DNA of 64,000 bases from Limosilactobacillus urinaemulieris (GCF_014838745.1 NZ_JABUXR010000002.1:1-64000); one strand, 5' to 3'; counted from the first letter of the stretch, positions 56,042 through 64,000 are shown. Program-made: numbers and translations. The notes: a model not told the origin generated them from the letters alone.

Positions 56042-56413
56042 TTAGTTACCTCCATTTTCTTTCTTATCTTTCATGGTTAACTGTGCCAACTGCAAGCCCA
56101 ACTGATTAATGGACTGCTTTAATTACTTATTTTCAGCTGTTAACGATGCAACCTGTAGACCAAGTTTATTCATTGCTTGATTGACTCCACTTGGTTGCTG
56201 AGTAGCATTATCGGTTTTGACCTGATCTTTAATATATTGCTGATGCTCTTCAGCGGTTGCATCTACCCATGAACCGTTTACCAGCTTAGCTGGTTCTTTC
56301 TTACCTGACGGATCTTCAAAGGTCTCGTTAGCTTTTAATGTATAATCATCCGCAACAACGTTGCTTCCCTTGAAAAAGATAGTTGTTGTATCTGCATAAT
56401 AAATTGCCTTCAT
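56042..56413 (-). pseudogene. Phage tail-region protein truncated by an in-frame TAA
   Basis: The frame from the ATG at 56413 stops at codon 97 (TAA, 56125-56123) but stays open for 26 more codons to a TAA at 56042. The downstream part (LKQSINQLGLQLAQLT) continues the coiled coil seen just before the stop (NKLGLQVASLTAENK). The TAA most simply derives from CAA (Gln). The restored protein is 123 aa and would end 2 nt before xkdX. The 96-aa product may still work. Family unrecognised. Confidence 0.7.
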
Positions 56414-56427
56414 TATTTATCCCTCCT

Positions 56428-56889
56428 TTAATTGCTAAAGTACATTGTGTGAAGTGTGTAATCCCAGCTACCATGATCAAAAGGAGTTGTAGCGGTAGAA
56501 TTTACGTTTATCGTATTAGCCGCCGCTCCTTGCATAACGTAATAAGTGTTTACTAGTGATTCGTGCAGCTGGCTAGACTCTGGTTGAATAAAGTCTGGTA
56601 ACGTGAACCACTCTCCACCATGAAAATTATCGCTAGTCAAAGTTGAGTGAATAATAATTTCAACCAACTTTTGCCCTGTGGGAAGCTTCCAATAACGATA
56701 CCCGCTATCATGCGATAGAGTAAAGCCGTTGTGCATCACGATCCCATCTTTACTCCAATTGTGAAACTCACCTTTACTTCCACCCTCCGCAATTGCTTGT
56801 TTAGCCATTGTTTCAAGGTATGAAAAATTGTTATTAAGATCTTCAATCCCGTTCATATCACGATTAGGAATTGTGATTAAGCCTGCCAT
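56428..56889 (-). CDS. Phage baseplate/tail accessory protein
   Basis: 153 aa, starts MAGLITIPNRDMNGIEDLNNNF; short N-terminal helix, then a beta-rich domain rich in aromatic residues. No family recognised; position suggests a receptor-binding or baseplate accessory role. GAGG before the ATG. Confidence 0.7.
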   Translation of the reverse strand: MAGLITIPNRDMNGIEDLNNNFSYLETMAKQAIAEGGSKGEFHNWSKDGIVMHNGFTLSHDSGYRYWKLPTGQKLVEIIIHSTLTSDNFHGGEWFTLPDFIQPESSQLHESLVNTYYVMQGAAANTINVNSTATTPFDHGSWDYTLHTMYFSN

Positions 56890-57483
56890 TTAAATTCCTC
56901 CATTCATTTCATTTGCTAGTATCTTGCCAATTTTAAGTGAAGTTGCTGCTGTAGGGTGGACCCCTGTAAAACTATCGCCCAATGCCCAAAAGGAGTTGTC
57001 TTTTGTGATTACTGGTTGTTTACGCCAGTCGTGATAGTCAATCCTGTTTTCTTGACAGATTGCAATAATAGCATCGTTTAACTGGTCTTGTGTAAGTCCG
57101 CATTGATTAGGCGTATCAAGCGTTGTGCCCCTTCCTTTTCTTAAGTCAAGTGTCGGACACATCACAAAGATCCTTATATCCGAATTTGCTTGCCGAACAT
57201 TTGAAATCCCCGATCTTAACTGAGACCGCACTTCATCAACAGAGCTTCCAAACATCCAGTCATTAACTCCATAGTTTATTAAGAGCAATGAGCACTCAGA
57301 CCAATCCAGTTTAGTAGTCATTAATGAAAAGTCCTGAAACGTTGTCCCGGTACTTGCTTGATTGTTGACGTACCAGCCGTTTATCTTGCCGATAACTTCC
57401 GGTATTCGACGATAGTCTGCGACTCTCTTTGTTCCGTCCCAGCCCGCAAAAATGGAATCGCCTAATGCCATCATTTTAATCAC
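56890..57483 (-). CDS. Phage SGNH/GDSL-type hydrolase
   Basis: 197 aa from a GTG at 57483 that overlaps the upstream stop as GTGATTAA, with AGGTG 6 nt before it. Block I is MALGDSIFAG with the nucleophile serine; block III NYGVND is present. Block V reads FTGVHPTA, where the family usually has DxxH, so Thr replaces the Asp. Likely deacetylates or de-esterifies cell-surface polysaccharide during adsorption. Confidence 0.8.
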   Translation of the reverse strand: MIKMMALGDSIFAGWDGTKRVADYRRIPEVIGKINGWYVNNQASTGTTFQDFSLMTTKLDWSECSLLLINYGVNDWMFGSSVDEVRSQLRSGISNVRQANSDIRIFVMCPTLDLRKGRGTTLDTPNQCGLTQDQLNDAIIAICQENRIDYHDWRKQPVITKDNSFWALGDSFTGVHPTAATSLKIGKILANEMNGGI

Positions 57484-57940
57484 TACTATCACCTGCTTTA
57501 TAGTAAAGACTTTTGTATCTTTCCGCCAAAACACATGTCCCATCGGTTTGTCGCTTCATCATTTGTTGATCGGATATGCGATTAAAGGTACTTGTTATCT
57601 CAACCGTACTTTGATTGTTTGCAGTTTCAATTACCCTTGCCGGAACAGTTACCTTATCACCGCCACCAAGTCCAATTGGCTCACTGCCTAACGGTACCGA
57701 CCCTAATGAATATTCTTGATAAATCAGTGTTATCTCATTCCCCGTTTTTAGTGCTTCCGGAATAATAACTCGAATTCCCCGAGTTTTAACCGTCAGACTT
57801 GCCCTTTGACTCTCACGGAAGCCATTAAAGGACGCCACTGACAGGTTATAAGTGGTGTTAGGAGTTAATCCCGTTACTTGATACTGCTTATTACTTACCG
57901 TAGCGATAAGTTGATCGCCATTTCTGATTCGATATTGCAT
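57476..57940 (-). CDS. Baseplate protein starting mid-FN3 domain
   Basis: 154 aa. Residues 1-55 are strands C-G of an FN3 domain (MQYRIRNGDQLIATV, then GLTPNTTYNLSVASFNG); the remainder is a beta-rich unassigned domain. Strands A-B of the same FN3 are encoded at the end of the upstream gene in the same frame, separated only by three TGA codons (57949-57941). The ribosome-binding site is weak. Confidence 0.75.
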   Translation of the reverse strand: MQYRIRNGDQLIATVSNKQYQVTGLTPNTTYNLSVASFNGFRESQRASLTVKTRGIRVIIPEALKTGNEITLIYQEYSLGSVPLGSEPIGLGGGDKVTVPARVIETANNQSTVEITSTFNRISDQQMMKRQTDGTCVLAERYKSLYYKAGDSSD

Positions 57941-57946
57941 TCATCA

Positions 57947-58456
57947 TCAGTCCCAACTCAAATCAAGTGAATTTGGTGTTACGTTAGTTGCCGCTAAGTT
58001 GGTCACGTTAACCAACGCTTCATAAACCGTCAAACTAATCACGTTAGAAACCTTTTCACCAATCTTTGCGGTGATCGTAGCTGTCCCCGGAGCAATTGCT
58101 TTGACGTTTCCCGCACCATCAATCGTTGCCACTTGTGGGTTTGATGAGGTCAATACTGCTGCACCGTCAGTTTCATTAGCTGGCGTAATTGTAACGGTAA
58201 CCTTAGCGGTTCCACCAACTTCAAGTGCTGTCTTATCAATTGCTAAGGTAATACTTTGAACCGGAATAGCACTTGTCTTGACCGTGATCACGTTAGACTT
58301 AGCGCTTTCTCGTAAGCCGTTGTAGGAACTAACAGCGAAGCGGTAAGTTGAATTGGCTGTTAAACCAGTAACAGTGTATTCTTTCTTATCGGTCACTTCA
58401 GCAATTTTCTTCAGATCGCCGTCAGTTCCGACACCTTGATAGATATAATATTTCAT
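57947..58456 (-). CDS. FN3 plus bacterial Ig-like (Big_2) baseplate protein
   Basis: 169 aa. FN3 strands C-G (1-63: MKYYIYQGVG, GLTANSTYRFAVSSYNG), a Big_2 domain (about 66-148), then FN3 strands A-B of the next module ending LDLSWD. Its own first FN3 half is completed by the end of the upstream gene. GGAGGG lies 9 nt before the ATG. Such Ig/FN3 domains on phage tails bind carbohydrate weakly. Confidence 0.8.
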   Translation of the reverse strand: MKYYIYQGVGTDGDLKKIAEVTDKKEYTVTGLTANSTYRFAVSSYNGLRESAKSNVITVKTSAIPVQSITLAIDKTALEVGGTAKVTVTITPANETDGAAVLTSSNPQVATIDGAGNVKAIAPGTATITAKIGEKVSNVISLTVYEALVNVTNLAATNVTPNSLDLSWD

Positions 58457-58459
58457 TAA

Positions 58460-59314
58460 CTAATCCCTCCATAGTAATCGTTGCGTGTGTTCATCAATGT
58501 AGACAGATCGTAAGTCCGTCGGACTGGTTAGCTTTGAGAAGTAACCCGTGTTCGGTGACAGGTAGCTACTGCCTTGTCCGTTCGTTGCCTTAGCTTTTTC
58601 ATCGTCAACAAAGCCAAGATCAACTTTAATCGTGCGATTCTCGTCTCCTAGATACCAAGCCCCATGATTATAATTGGGTGAAGCTTTTAAGTAAAAGTTA
58701 CGAGGAATTTTAACTTGAATGGTGTCCTGATCCTTATATTCCGCTCTTGCAGGAATGTATTTGACATTGACCTCACCTAAGCCGTGAGAAGCACTGCCTA
58801 AACCATTAGTTTCGGTTCCGATCGCATCCTCGTAGTAAAAGACCCGTGGAATTGGATAATTGCCTTGATTATGCTTAATCTCAATAGTGTAGCCGTACAG
58901 GAAGTCTTCCAGGCTGTCCGCACTCAATAAAGATGAGTTCCGTTCCGCAACTAAGCCCATGTCAGTATTAATGCTAATAACGTTCTGATCATCCGGCATT
59001 TCGTCCTTGTGTTTGACTCGGATATTCCAGTAAGCCCCGTGACCATCGTCGTAGTTATCCCAACCATGCGTAATTGCAAGGTCACCGTCCATTAATGCCG
59101 TGTACTTCTGCATTGCATTAACAGTGGCGAAGTTGAATGGCCGGTCGTGGAATTGGGCTTGTTTGAGAATTTCCTGAATCTGCTTCGCCATCGTTAGCAG
59201 CGAAGAATACTTCGTCATCAATCCCTCTTTAGGATCATCAACCGCATTAAGAGCATCTTGTAAGGATTGCTTATACTTAGCTAACCATTCCAAGAAATTG
59301 TTGCTTAGTATCAT
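58460..59314 (-). CDS. Baseplate / receptor-binding-region protein
   Basis: 284 aa from the ATG at 59314. N-terminal helices (about 5-55), then a beta-rich body. The C-terminal 20 residues (SPTDLRSVYIDEHTQRLLWR) look like FN3 strands A-B, leading straight into the next gene across TAG-TTA-ATG. Overlaps the BppU gene by 38 nt in another frame, with only a weak ribosome-binding site. Confidence 0.75.
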   Translation of the reverse strand: MILSNNFLEWLAKYKQSLQDALNAVDDPKEGLMTKYSSLLTMAKQIQEILKQAQFHDRPFNFATVNAMQKYTALMDGDLAITHGWDNYDDGHGAYWNIRVKHKDEMPDDQNVISINTDMGLVAERNSSLLSADSLEDFLYGYTIEIKHNQGNYPIPRVFYYEDAIGTETNGLGSASHGLGEVNVKYIPARAEYKDQDTIQVKIPRNFYLKASPNYNHGAWYLGDENRTIKVDLGFVDDEKAKATNGQGSSYLSPNTGYFSKLTSPTDLRSVYIDEHTQRLLWRD

Positions 59315-59939
59315 CGCCAAGCCTATCTAACTCCTTTGAAATGGTTGTTTGCTTAGTTTGCAAATCAGCCAGAATCTTTTCAAATTCTTGTTCTCGTTCA
59401 ATGCCTTCTTGACGGAGCCTCTCTTTAGCGTTAGTCAACGCAATATCCAGCTCACTAATATAGAAGTCACAAGCTCGTCCCATTTGAGCAACGCCGCCCA
59501 GAACCCGGAACCAAATATTAACTCCCGTTAAATGTGTATGACCGCCATCATCAGAATCATCAAGTAAACCAATAAAGCCCTTGAAAATTCCTTCTTTAGG
59601 AAACATCTGCTCAGGAAAACGATATAGTGCTTGACCATTGGCTTGACAATCCTTTGGATCGCCTGTTGATGAAACCGTTCCAGCGTCAGGTGCCATTTGC
59701 AGGTTCTTCTGATCATCAAATGAATAGTGACCAACATTCCCTTGAATAAAAGGCTTCATACCAGAAACATCTAATAGCTGTCCTTGGTAATACCAGACAA
59801 TTTGCAGACCAAAGTTATTATCACCGACCCGCCCTTTAAAGTAAGGCGTTAGGTCAAACACTTCGGCCCCCTCTTTAGCAATATCAATCGCTATTCGGTA
59901 ATGATGACCATTATTGTTATGTGTTACCTTAACTGGCAA
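59277..59939 (-). CDS. BppU-type upper baseplate protein
   Basis: 220 aa. Starts MPVKVTHNNNGHHYRIAI and continues with the DUF2479/BppU N-terminal beta domain (VFDLTPYFKGRVGDNNFG, FYISELDIALTNA), ending in a coiled coil. It links receptor-binding proteins to the baseplate core. Confidence 0.82.
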   Translation of the reverse strand: MPVKVTHNNNGHHYRIAIDIAKEGAEVFDLTPYFKGRVGDNNFGLQIVWYYQGQLLDVSGMKPFIQGNVGHYSFDDQKNLQMAPDAGTVSSTGDPKDCQANGQALYRFPEQMFPKEGIFKGFIGLLDDSDDGGHTHLTGVNIWFRVLGGVAQMGRACDFYISELDIALTNAKERLRQEGIEREQEFEKILADLQTKQTTISKELDRLGDDTKQQFLGMVS

Positions 59940-59956
59940 AATTAATCCCTCCTTTT

Positions 59957-60232
59957 CTAACTAATTTCAGATGAAGTATCCGTATCACTAATATCAATAA
60001 TGCTGGTTTCCCCGTCATTATCAGTAACAGAGATTCCAGCATCATTGATTAATTCAGTTCGGATATCATCTTTGTTCAAATCATTAAATTGCCCGTTCAG
60101 CGAATTAACCTCACTATTAAGATTATTCAACGCTTGTTCAATTAACCTAAAGTTCTCAACTAAATCATCATAAAATTCTCGACTAAGCGTAATTGGCAAA
60201 TCAGTCGTATGTAACTTAATCCGCTCCTGCAT
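59957..60232 (-). CDS. Small helical phage tail protein
   Basis: 91 aa from the ATG at 60232 (GGGAG upstream). An N-terminal region of about 20 residues precedes a coiled coil of Leu/Asn heptads (about 27-55) and an acidic Ser/Thr/Asp tail. Unrecognised; short linker proteins of this kind occur between Tal and BppU genes. Confidence 0.7.
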   Translation of the reverse strand: MQERIKLHTTDLPITLSREFYDDLVENFRLIEQALNNLNSEVNSLNGQFNDLNKDDIRTELINDAGISVTDNDGETSIIDISDTDTSSEIS

Positions 60233-61271
60233 TCTCTTCATCTCCCAACAAATAATTCCAATCTTTCCAAGCATCATCCTGACCATTTCTTAATAAAGTA
60301 ACTGGACTTTTACTATCGACGATTTCTAATTGTTGTCTAGCATAACAATGGTTATCATTAACGATTACTTTGGTAATTAATATCCCTAGTTTCCCCTGAT
60401 TAATTTTAATTCGAGAATTATCTAAAAATACTTTTTCATAAAAAACACCATCTGAATAATCAGCTGGTGTCTTCAATAAAGTATTCTTATCTATACGAAT
60501 TCTGGGAACAATCTTAGCTCCTATTAATTTCAATATACGTTCACCATCGTCTCGGTTAAACATAAATGATCCATCAGGCCCTAATTTAGGAATTTTATTA
60601 ATACCGTCTGGAGATGCTACCAAAAATTTACCACCCTGAACGGAAGTAGTTGAATAGTCAAAGCCCACAAACGCACCAGAACTAACTTGATAATCTTTAT
60701 TGGGATTAGTCTCTACTGACTCATTTGCGTCAATTATCTGAATTAATTTACCGCTAACGTCAACATCTTTCCCTAGCCCATTTAGGGAATTAATACTTAA
60801 CAAATCCATCTTTTGATTTAATTGATCATTATCAGCCTTTACAGTCCATTTATAAATAGTATTTCTCTCAAATTCAGCAGAATTAATATTCTTAAATTCA
60901 GTAGCCGGAGCATATAGTCCAACATTCCATCGATTCATCTTCCAGTTTCGATAAAATGGGCGAAAAATCTCTTCTATATTTTTGTTGTTCTTTACTTTCA
61001 GAAAATAATAAGCATTATTTGATAATCCAAGTTTATGAGCATTCTGGATAGACCACTGAATCTGATTTTCAACATCATCTTGGTATTCGTGGTAGCCATG
61101 AACAATTAATCCAGCATTTTTAGCACCTATAATAAATTTAGCTGCCCGCTCATCCTGAACATTCCCCACACCAAGACGAATAATTACTGATTTAATCCCT
61201 TCAGACTTTAATTTACTGAAATCTGTGGTTAAACATTGTTCAGAAATATCAATCACGTTGGGTGTCAGCAT
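60216..61271 (-). CDS. Tail protein with degenerate GH25-like domain
   Basis: 351 aa from the ATG at 61271 (GAGG 9 nt upstream). The N-terminal 200 residues follow the GH25 lysozyme pattern: VIDIS at 6-10, GIKSVIIRLGVG, GYHEY, and AYYFL at 87-91. The catalytic DxE pair expected after YYFL is KVK (Lys92, Lys94). I infer an inactive fold kept for binding or structure. The C-terminal part is unassigned. Overlaps the Tal stop by 23 nt. Confidence 0.7.
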   Translation of the reverse strand: MLTPNVIDISEQCLTTDFSKLKSEGIKSVIIRLGVGNVQDERAAKFIIGAKNAGLIVHGYHEYQDDVENQIQWSIQNAHKLGLSNNAYYFLKVKNNKNIEEIFRPFYRNWKMNRWNVGLYAPATEFKNINSAEFERNTIYKWTVKADNDQLNQKMDLLSINSLNGLGKDVDVSGKLIQIIDANESVETNPNKDYQVSSGAFVGFDYSTTSVQGGKFLVASPDGINKIPKLGPDGSFMFNRDDGERILKLIGAKIVPRIRIDKNTLLKTPADYSDGVFYEKVFLDNSRIKINQGKLGILITKVIVNDNHCYARQQLEIVDSKSPVTLLRNGQDDAWKDWNYLLGDEENAGAD

Positions 61272-62991
61272 ATTGTTTAGCCTCACTTTCAGTCCAAGTT
61301 TCTTGACCACTTTGTGTTTCCATATTAGAAGTTATTATCTTACGAACACTATCTTGAATAGCTGAAACATTATTGAGTTGGGCATTATCGTAATCAAGAA
61401 TATTTTTACCATTAGAATTCAGCGTTTCAGTTGACTGACTGATTTCACTATATGGATACCATTGATAACCAACAACGGCCACAGTAGTTACAAAATGCTT
61501 GGGTTTAACTTCAACTCTGATTAATTCGCCAGGAATTGGCTTCTGATTACCTTGTAAAGTTGCGTCAATCTCTAAATCGGGGTTGAGATTAAGCTGAGTA
61601 TCTGCATACCTCTTCATATCATCCTTGTTTTGAATAGTATCAGAAGTAATATCATCCGCACCAAATTGTCCCCATCGGTTAACACTTTCCTGATTTTGAT
61701 ACCAGAATGGTGCAAAATAATACATTTCTTTGCTATCAGTTGTTGTATTGTCAACGTCATTATCATCCCCAGCTGACCCAACTACTGCCGCCATTTGATC
61801 ATTACGTTCCCACCACGATGGCGGATAGTAACTAATTGGGGTAACCTTGCACGATTCTCCAGGCTGTGGTTCATATTCCATCGTGGTTGAATTTAAAGCA
61901 AGAGTTACATGGTAGCTTGCTCCATGAGAACCATAGAATCCCATATCACCAGTTTGTGGCGAAGCAACATCGCTTCCACAACTCTCAAGTGACACCGTAT
62001 ACGCTGGTACATTAATACCAAAATCCTTATATACTTGTGAAACGAAACTAGAACAATCCATTCCACTAAATGGATTTCCACCTCGTGAACCACCTGCACC
62101 ACCCCATACATATGGAACACCAACATATTTCTTGGCATCATCAATTACTGCTTGAGCACCTTTACCAGCATTTCCATTGGGTAAACCGGTATCGACTGTA
62201 GTATCCTGCTCATACGTAGCGCCAACTAGGCGGGCACAATTACTCATATTTGTAGAATCATAAGATAACGTTATCTCTGCTGTATCGTGCAAATAATCAA
62301 TCCGATTACCATAATTTTTATAAAACTCATCATGCGAATAAACACGGATATTTAAGTTGTCTGGGTAAATTACGCAATCTGGCCATGCTTCTCTGATTCG
62401 GTCTAAGAGATCTTTTCCACTACCGCTAGCATATGGATCGTCTACATTAACTGAGTTAAATTCTCCAATTACTTGATACGTCACGCCCCAGCTGTTGTTT
62501 TTAAAAATACAATCTAGGATATTCTGTGGTGTCACCTGCTCAGTCTGATCATCACTACTATCTGAAGTAACCTGTAAATCAGTTTGATTGGAATTGCTAT
62601 TATCTTCTGAATAATGTGAATTGTCTCCCCAATCAACTGAATCCTTATTACTGTAATGCCTTATACGCGAAATTTCATTTGAAACATGTGATAAGCTCAC
62701 ATCCACTGTCGCAATCCCACCTGAATAGTCTGGTTGAATCTGTTTAATTACAAACCATTGATCAGCAATTTTTACCATATTTTGAACTTCTAGCAGATTA
62801 AAGGCTTCTGAGCCATCATCATAAGCAGTAAATTGCGCTTGATACGTATTATTTACTTCCCATTGGATATAAATTGAATCTGATAATGCAGACTGGAGAA
62901 CTGCTATATTATCATTTCCAGGGTTTACTGGAGGATAAAAGTACCCATCCTTAATCTCCAAAATAACCAAGGGAGTTGTAAGTGAACTCAT
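61249..62991 (-). CDS. Tail-associated protein Tal with inserted NlpC/P60 endopeptidase
   Basis: 580 aa. The N-terminal 250 residues are the siphovirus Tal/prophage-tail hub domain. Residues about 280-400 are an NlpC/P60 domain with catalytic Cys in GMDCSSFVSQVY and His in SYHVTLAL. The hub fold then resumes (DMKRYADTQLNL) to the end. The peptidase opens peptidoglycan during DNA injection. ATGA overlap with dit. Confidence 0.88.
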   Translation of the reverse strand: MSSLTTPLVILEIKDGYFYPPVNPGNDNIAVLQSALSDSIYIQWEVNNTYQAQFTAYDDGSEAFNLLEVQNMVKIADQWFVIKQIQPDYSGGIATVDVSLSHVSNEISRIRHYSNKDSVDWGDNSHYSEDNSNSNQTDLQVTSDSSDDQTEQVTPQNILDCIFKNNSWGVTYQVIGEFNSVNVDDPYASGSGKDLLDRIREAWPDCVIYPDNLNIRVYSHDEFYKNYGNRIDYLHDTAEITLSYDSTNMSNCARLVGATYEQDTTVDTGLPNGNAGKGAQAVIDDAKKYVGVPYVWGGAGGSRGGNPFSGMDCSSFVSQVYKDFGINVPAYTVSLESCGSDVASPQTGDMGFYGSHGASYHVTLALNSTTMEYEPQPGESCKVTPISYYPPSWWERNDQMAAVVGSAGDDNDVDNTTTDSKEMYYFAPFWYQNQESVNRWGQFGADDITSDTIQNKDDMKRYADTQLNLNPDLEIDATLQGNQKPIPGELIRVEVKPKHFVTTVAVVGYQWYPYSEISQSTETLNSNGKNILDYDNAQLNNVSAIQDSVRKIITSNMETQSGQETWTESEAKQYADTQRD

Positions 62992-63842
62992 ATCAAATAG
63001 ATAAATGGAAAACTAAATGTAATATCTATTGAGTTAGCTCCAGTACACTCAATATCATTCCACTCAGGATCTAAACTAATATAACCGAAATCGGTCTTAC
63101 CGTTAACTTGTTCACCATCAAGATAAGTGGTTAATAGTTGACCATCCCAAATAATCACATGCTTACCATCACTGCTTTCGTTATAGGTCCAAGTAGTATT
63201 AGTAGTTTTATTGTGAATCTTCAATGAATTTCCATTAAACTTAATGATTATCTTTAAATCATGATTTTGAAAATAAGGATCAACTTTAATATCACTGGCG
63301 TTATAAACCTTAAAATTATTAGTTGTAAATTTATAACTCACTGAATCAGAGTGACTAGGCAAATTCATCCCAAATTGCCACCCCGATTGTTGAAACGTAT
63401 AAGGGGAATCTGAACGATATAGTGAATAACGATACGGCTTAGGCAGATCAAAAGGAATTGTTAAATTAGCATAATTAGCTCCTGATTGAATTGGCGTAAT
63501 ATCAAATGGGTTAACATAGCCAAAATAAACTTTGGCATTATTCACGTCAGTTCGTACTCTAATCAATTCTCTTCGTCCAAACAATTTATATATTTCATGT
63601 TTAGCTAATTGGTAATCTTCCCAATTCCTGGAAGCCAATATGAATCGTTCGTTAAACGTGCGCTTAGCGAATGTTTGACCCACAAAAAAAGACCCATCCT
63701 TTCCAGATAGATCTTGATAATTATTAGTGAATTGCGGTGATGAACTAGCATCATCAACTCCCAAGTATGTTATACCTGGAACCTTATCAGTAATGTCGAA
63801 TTCATCACTATCACCAATTTTCATTTTAAAAAATGGTTCCAT
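62988..63842 (-). CDS. Distal tail protein (Dit)
   Basis: 284 aa. It begins MEPFFKMKIGDSDEFDITD and has the Dit N-terminal ring pattern (FNERFILASRNWEDYQLAKHEIYK in part). It forms the hexameric hub between tail tube and Tal. Located between tape measure and Tal as in siphoviruses. Confidence 0.88.
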   Translation of the reverse strand: MEPFFKMKIGDSDEFDITDKVPGITYLGVDDASSSPQFTNNYQDLSGKDGSFFVGQTFAKRTFNERFILASRNWEDYQLAKHEIYKLFGRRELIRVRTDVNNAKVYFGYVNPFDITPIQSGANYANLTIPFDLPKPYRYSLYRSDSPYTFQQSGWQFGMNLPSHSDSVSYKFTTNNFKVYNASDIKVDPYFQNHDLKIIIKFNGNSLKIHNKTTNTTWTYNESSDGKHVIIWDGQLLTTYLDGEQVNGKTDFGYISLDPEWNDIECTGANSIDITFSFPFIYLI

Positions 63843-63856
63843 GACTAGCTCATCCC

Positions 63857-64000
63857 CTAACTAAATGATCTCATTGCAGCGTCACGCGCTTGCTTTTTAT
63901 AAAATTGCTTAGTATCAAAACTTCCTTGAGATTTTATTGCTAAGACTTGGTCATTACTTAATCCTAACAATTGTTCAAACTTCCCTAATAACTGATCAAA
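63857..64000 (-). CDS. Tail tape measure protein, C-terminal end (partial)
   Basis: 47 codons open from the window edge to a TAG at 63857, reading FDQLLGKFEQLLGLS and ending DAAMRSFS. Identity is inferred from position immediately before dit. Truncated by the end of the window. Confidence 0.6.
   Translation of the reverse strand, partial: FDQLLGKFEQLLGLSNDQVLAIKSQGSFDTKQFYKKQARDAAMRSFS

Larger units (their letters stand above)
51560..64000 (-). mobile_element. Siphovirus prophage, late-gene end
   Basis: Tail, baseplate, holin and endolysin genes run right to left in the standard late order (tape measure, Dit, Tal, BppU-type proteins, XkdX, holins, lysin), followed by accessory genes. Host gltX begins at 51430. 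The integrase, head and early genes lie outside the window. The left boundary is placed by inference between the gltX promoter and the terminator at 51844. Confidence 0.9.

Noticed and set aside
1-64000. Insertion sequences or transposases
   Set aside because: No transposase-like protein was seen in any frame; the only mobile element recognised is the prophage.

Overview
The window is a low-GC Firmicutes chromosome segment, almost certainly from a lactic acid bacterium and probably genus Limosilactobacillus. The genus is inferred from protein style, gene order, a mucus-binding-type LPXTG surface protein and the dispersed hairpin repeats. Nearly all genes lie on the minus strand, so transcription runs from high to low coordinates. 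The exceptions are a small LexA-box gene (33089-33418), tRNA-Arg (44974-45047) and two tiny genes (45513-45656, 48323-48448).

Region 1 (1-20 kb) holds the secretion, ribosome-maturation and lipid cluster: asp23-fakA-recG-plsX-acpP-rnc-smc-ftsY-ylxM-ffh, then rpsP-khpA-rimM-trmD, a permease and rplS. A large YSIRK/LPQTG surface protein with its own promoter sits between ffh and rpsP. An amino acid permease sits between trmD and rplS. Region 2 (20-33 kb) is gmk-rpoZ-coaBC-priA-fmt-rsmB-stp-pknB-rsgA-rpe-thiN, then rpmB: nucleotide supply, replication restart, translation initiation, ribosome assembly and PASTA-kinase signalling. Region 3 (33-44 kb) is rplU-prp-rpmA, pepQ, a 2H phosphoesterase, yqhY-nusB-folD-xseA-xseB-ispA-tlyA-argR-recN. 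L27 carries the Prp-cleaved N-terminal extension, and prp lies between rplU and rpmA.

Region 4 (44-51.5 kb) is more accessory: a TetR regulator with an inverted-repeat operator candidate, tRNA-Arg(UCU), a 47-aa membrane peptide, an unrecognised three-gene operon ending in a dUTPase-like protein that lacks most metal ligands, a 41-aa gene with a perfect 42-nt palindrome at its transcription start, an aminotransferase and gltX.

Region 5 (about 51.6-64 kb) is the late end of a siphovirus prophage read right to left: tape measure (partial), Dit, Tal with an NlpC/P60 domain, a degenerate GH25-like tail protein, BppU and FN3/Ig baseplate proteins, a GDSL hydrolase, XkdX, holins, a GH25-LysM endolysin and then accessory genes (a membrane protein and a broken Fic/Doc gene). 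It ends in an attachment-like region beside gltX. No integrase is visible, so the rest of the prophage lies beyond position 64000.

The most unusual signals are these: two FN3 domains each cut at the same structural point by in-frame stop codons followed at once by ATG; two further in-frame nonsense codons in prophage genes; a LexA box filling the promoter spacer of a small YolD-like gene; and the palindrome-led 41-aa gene next to the uncharacterised operon. All coordinates were read by eye, and no homology search or folding program was run.
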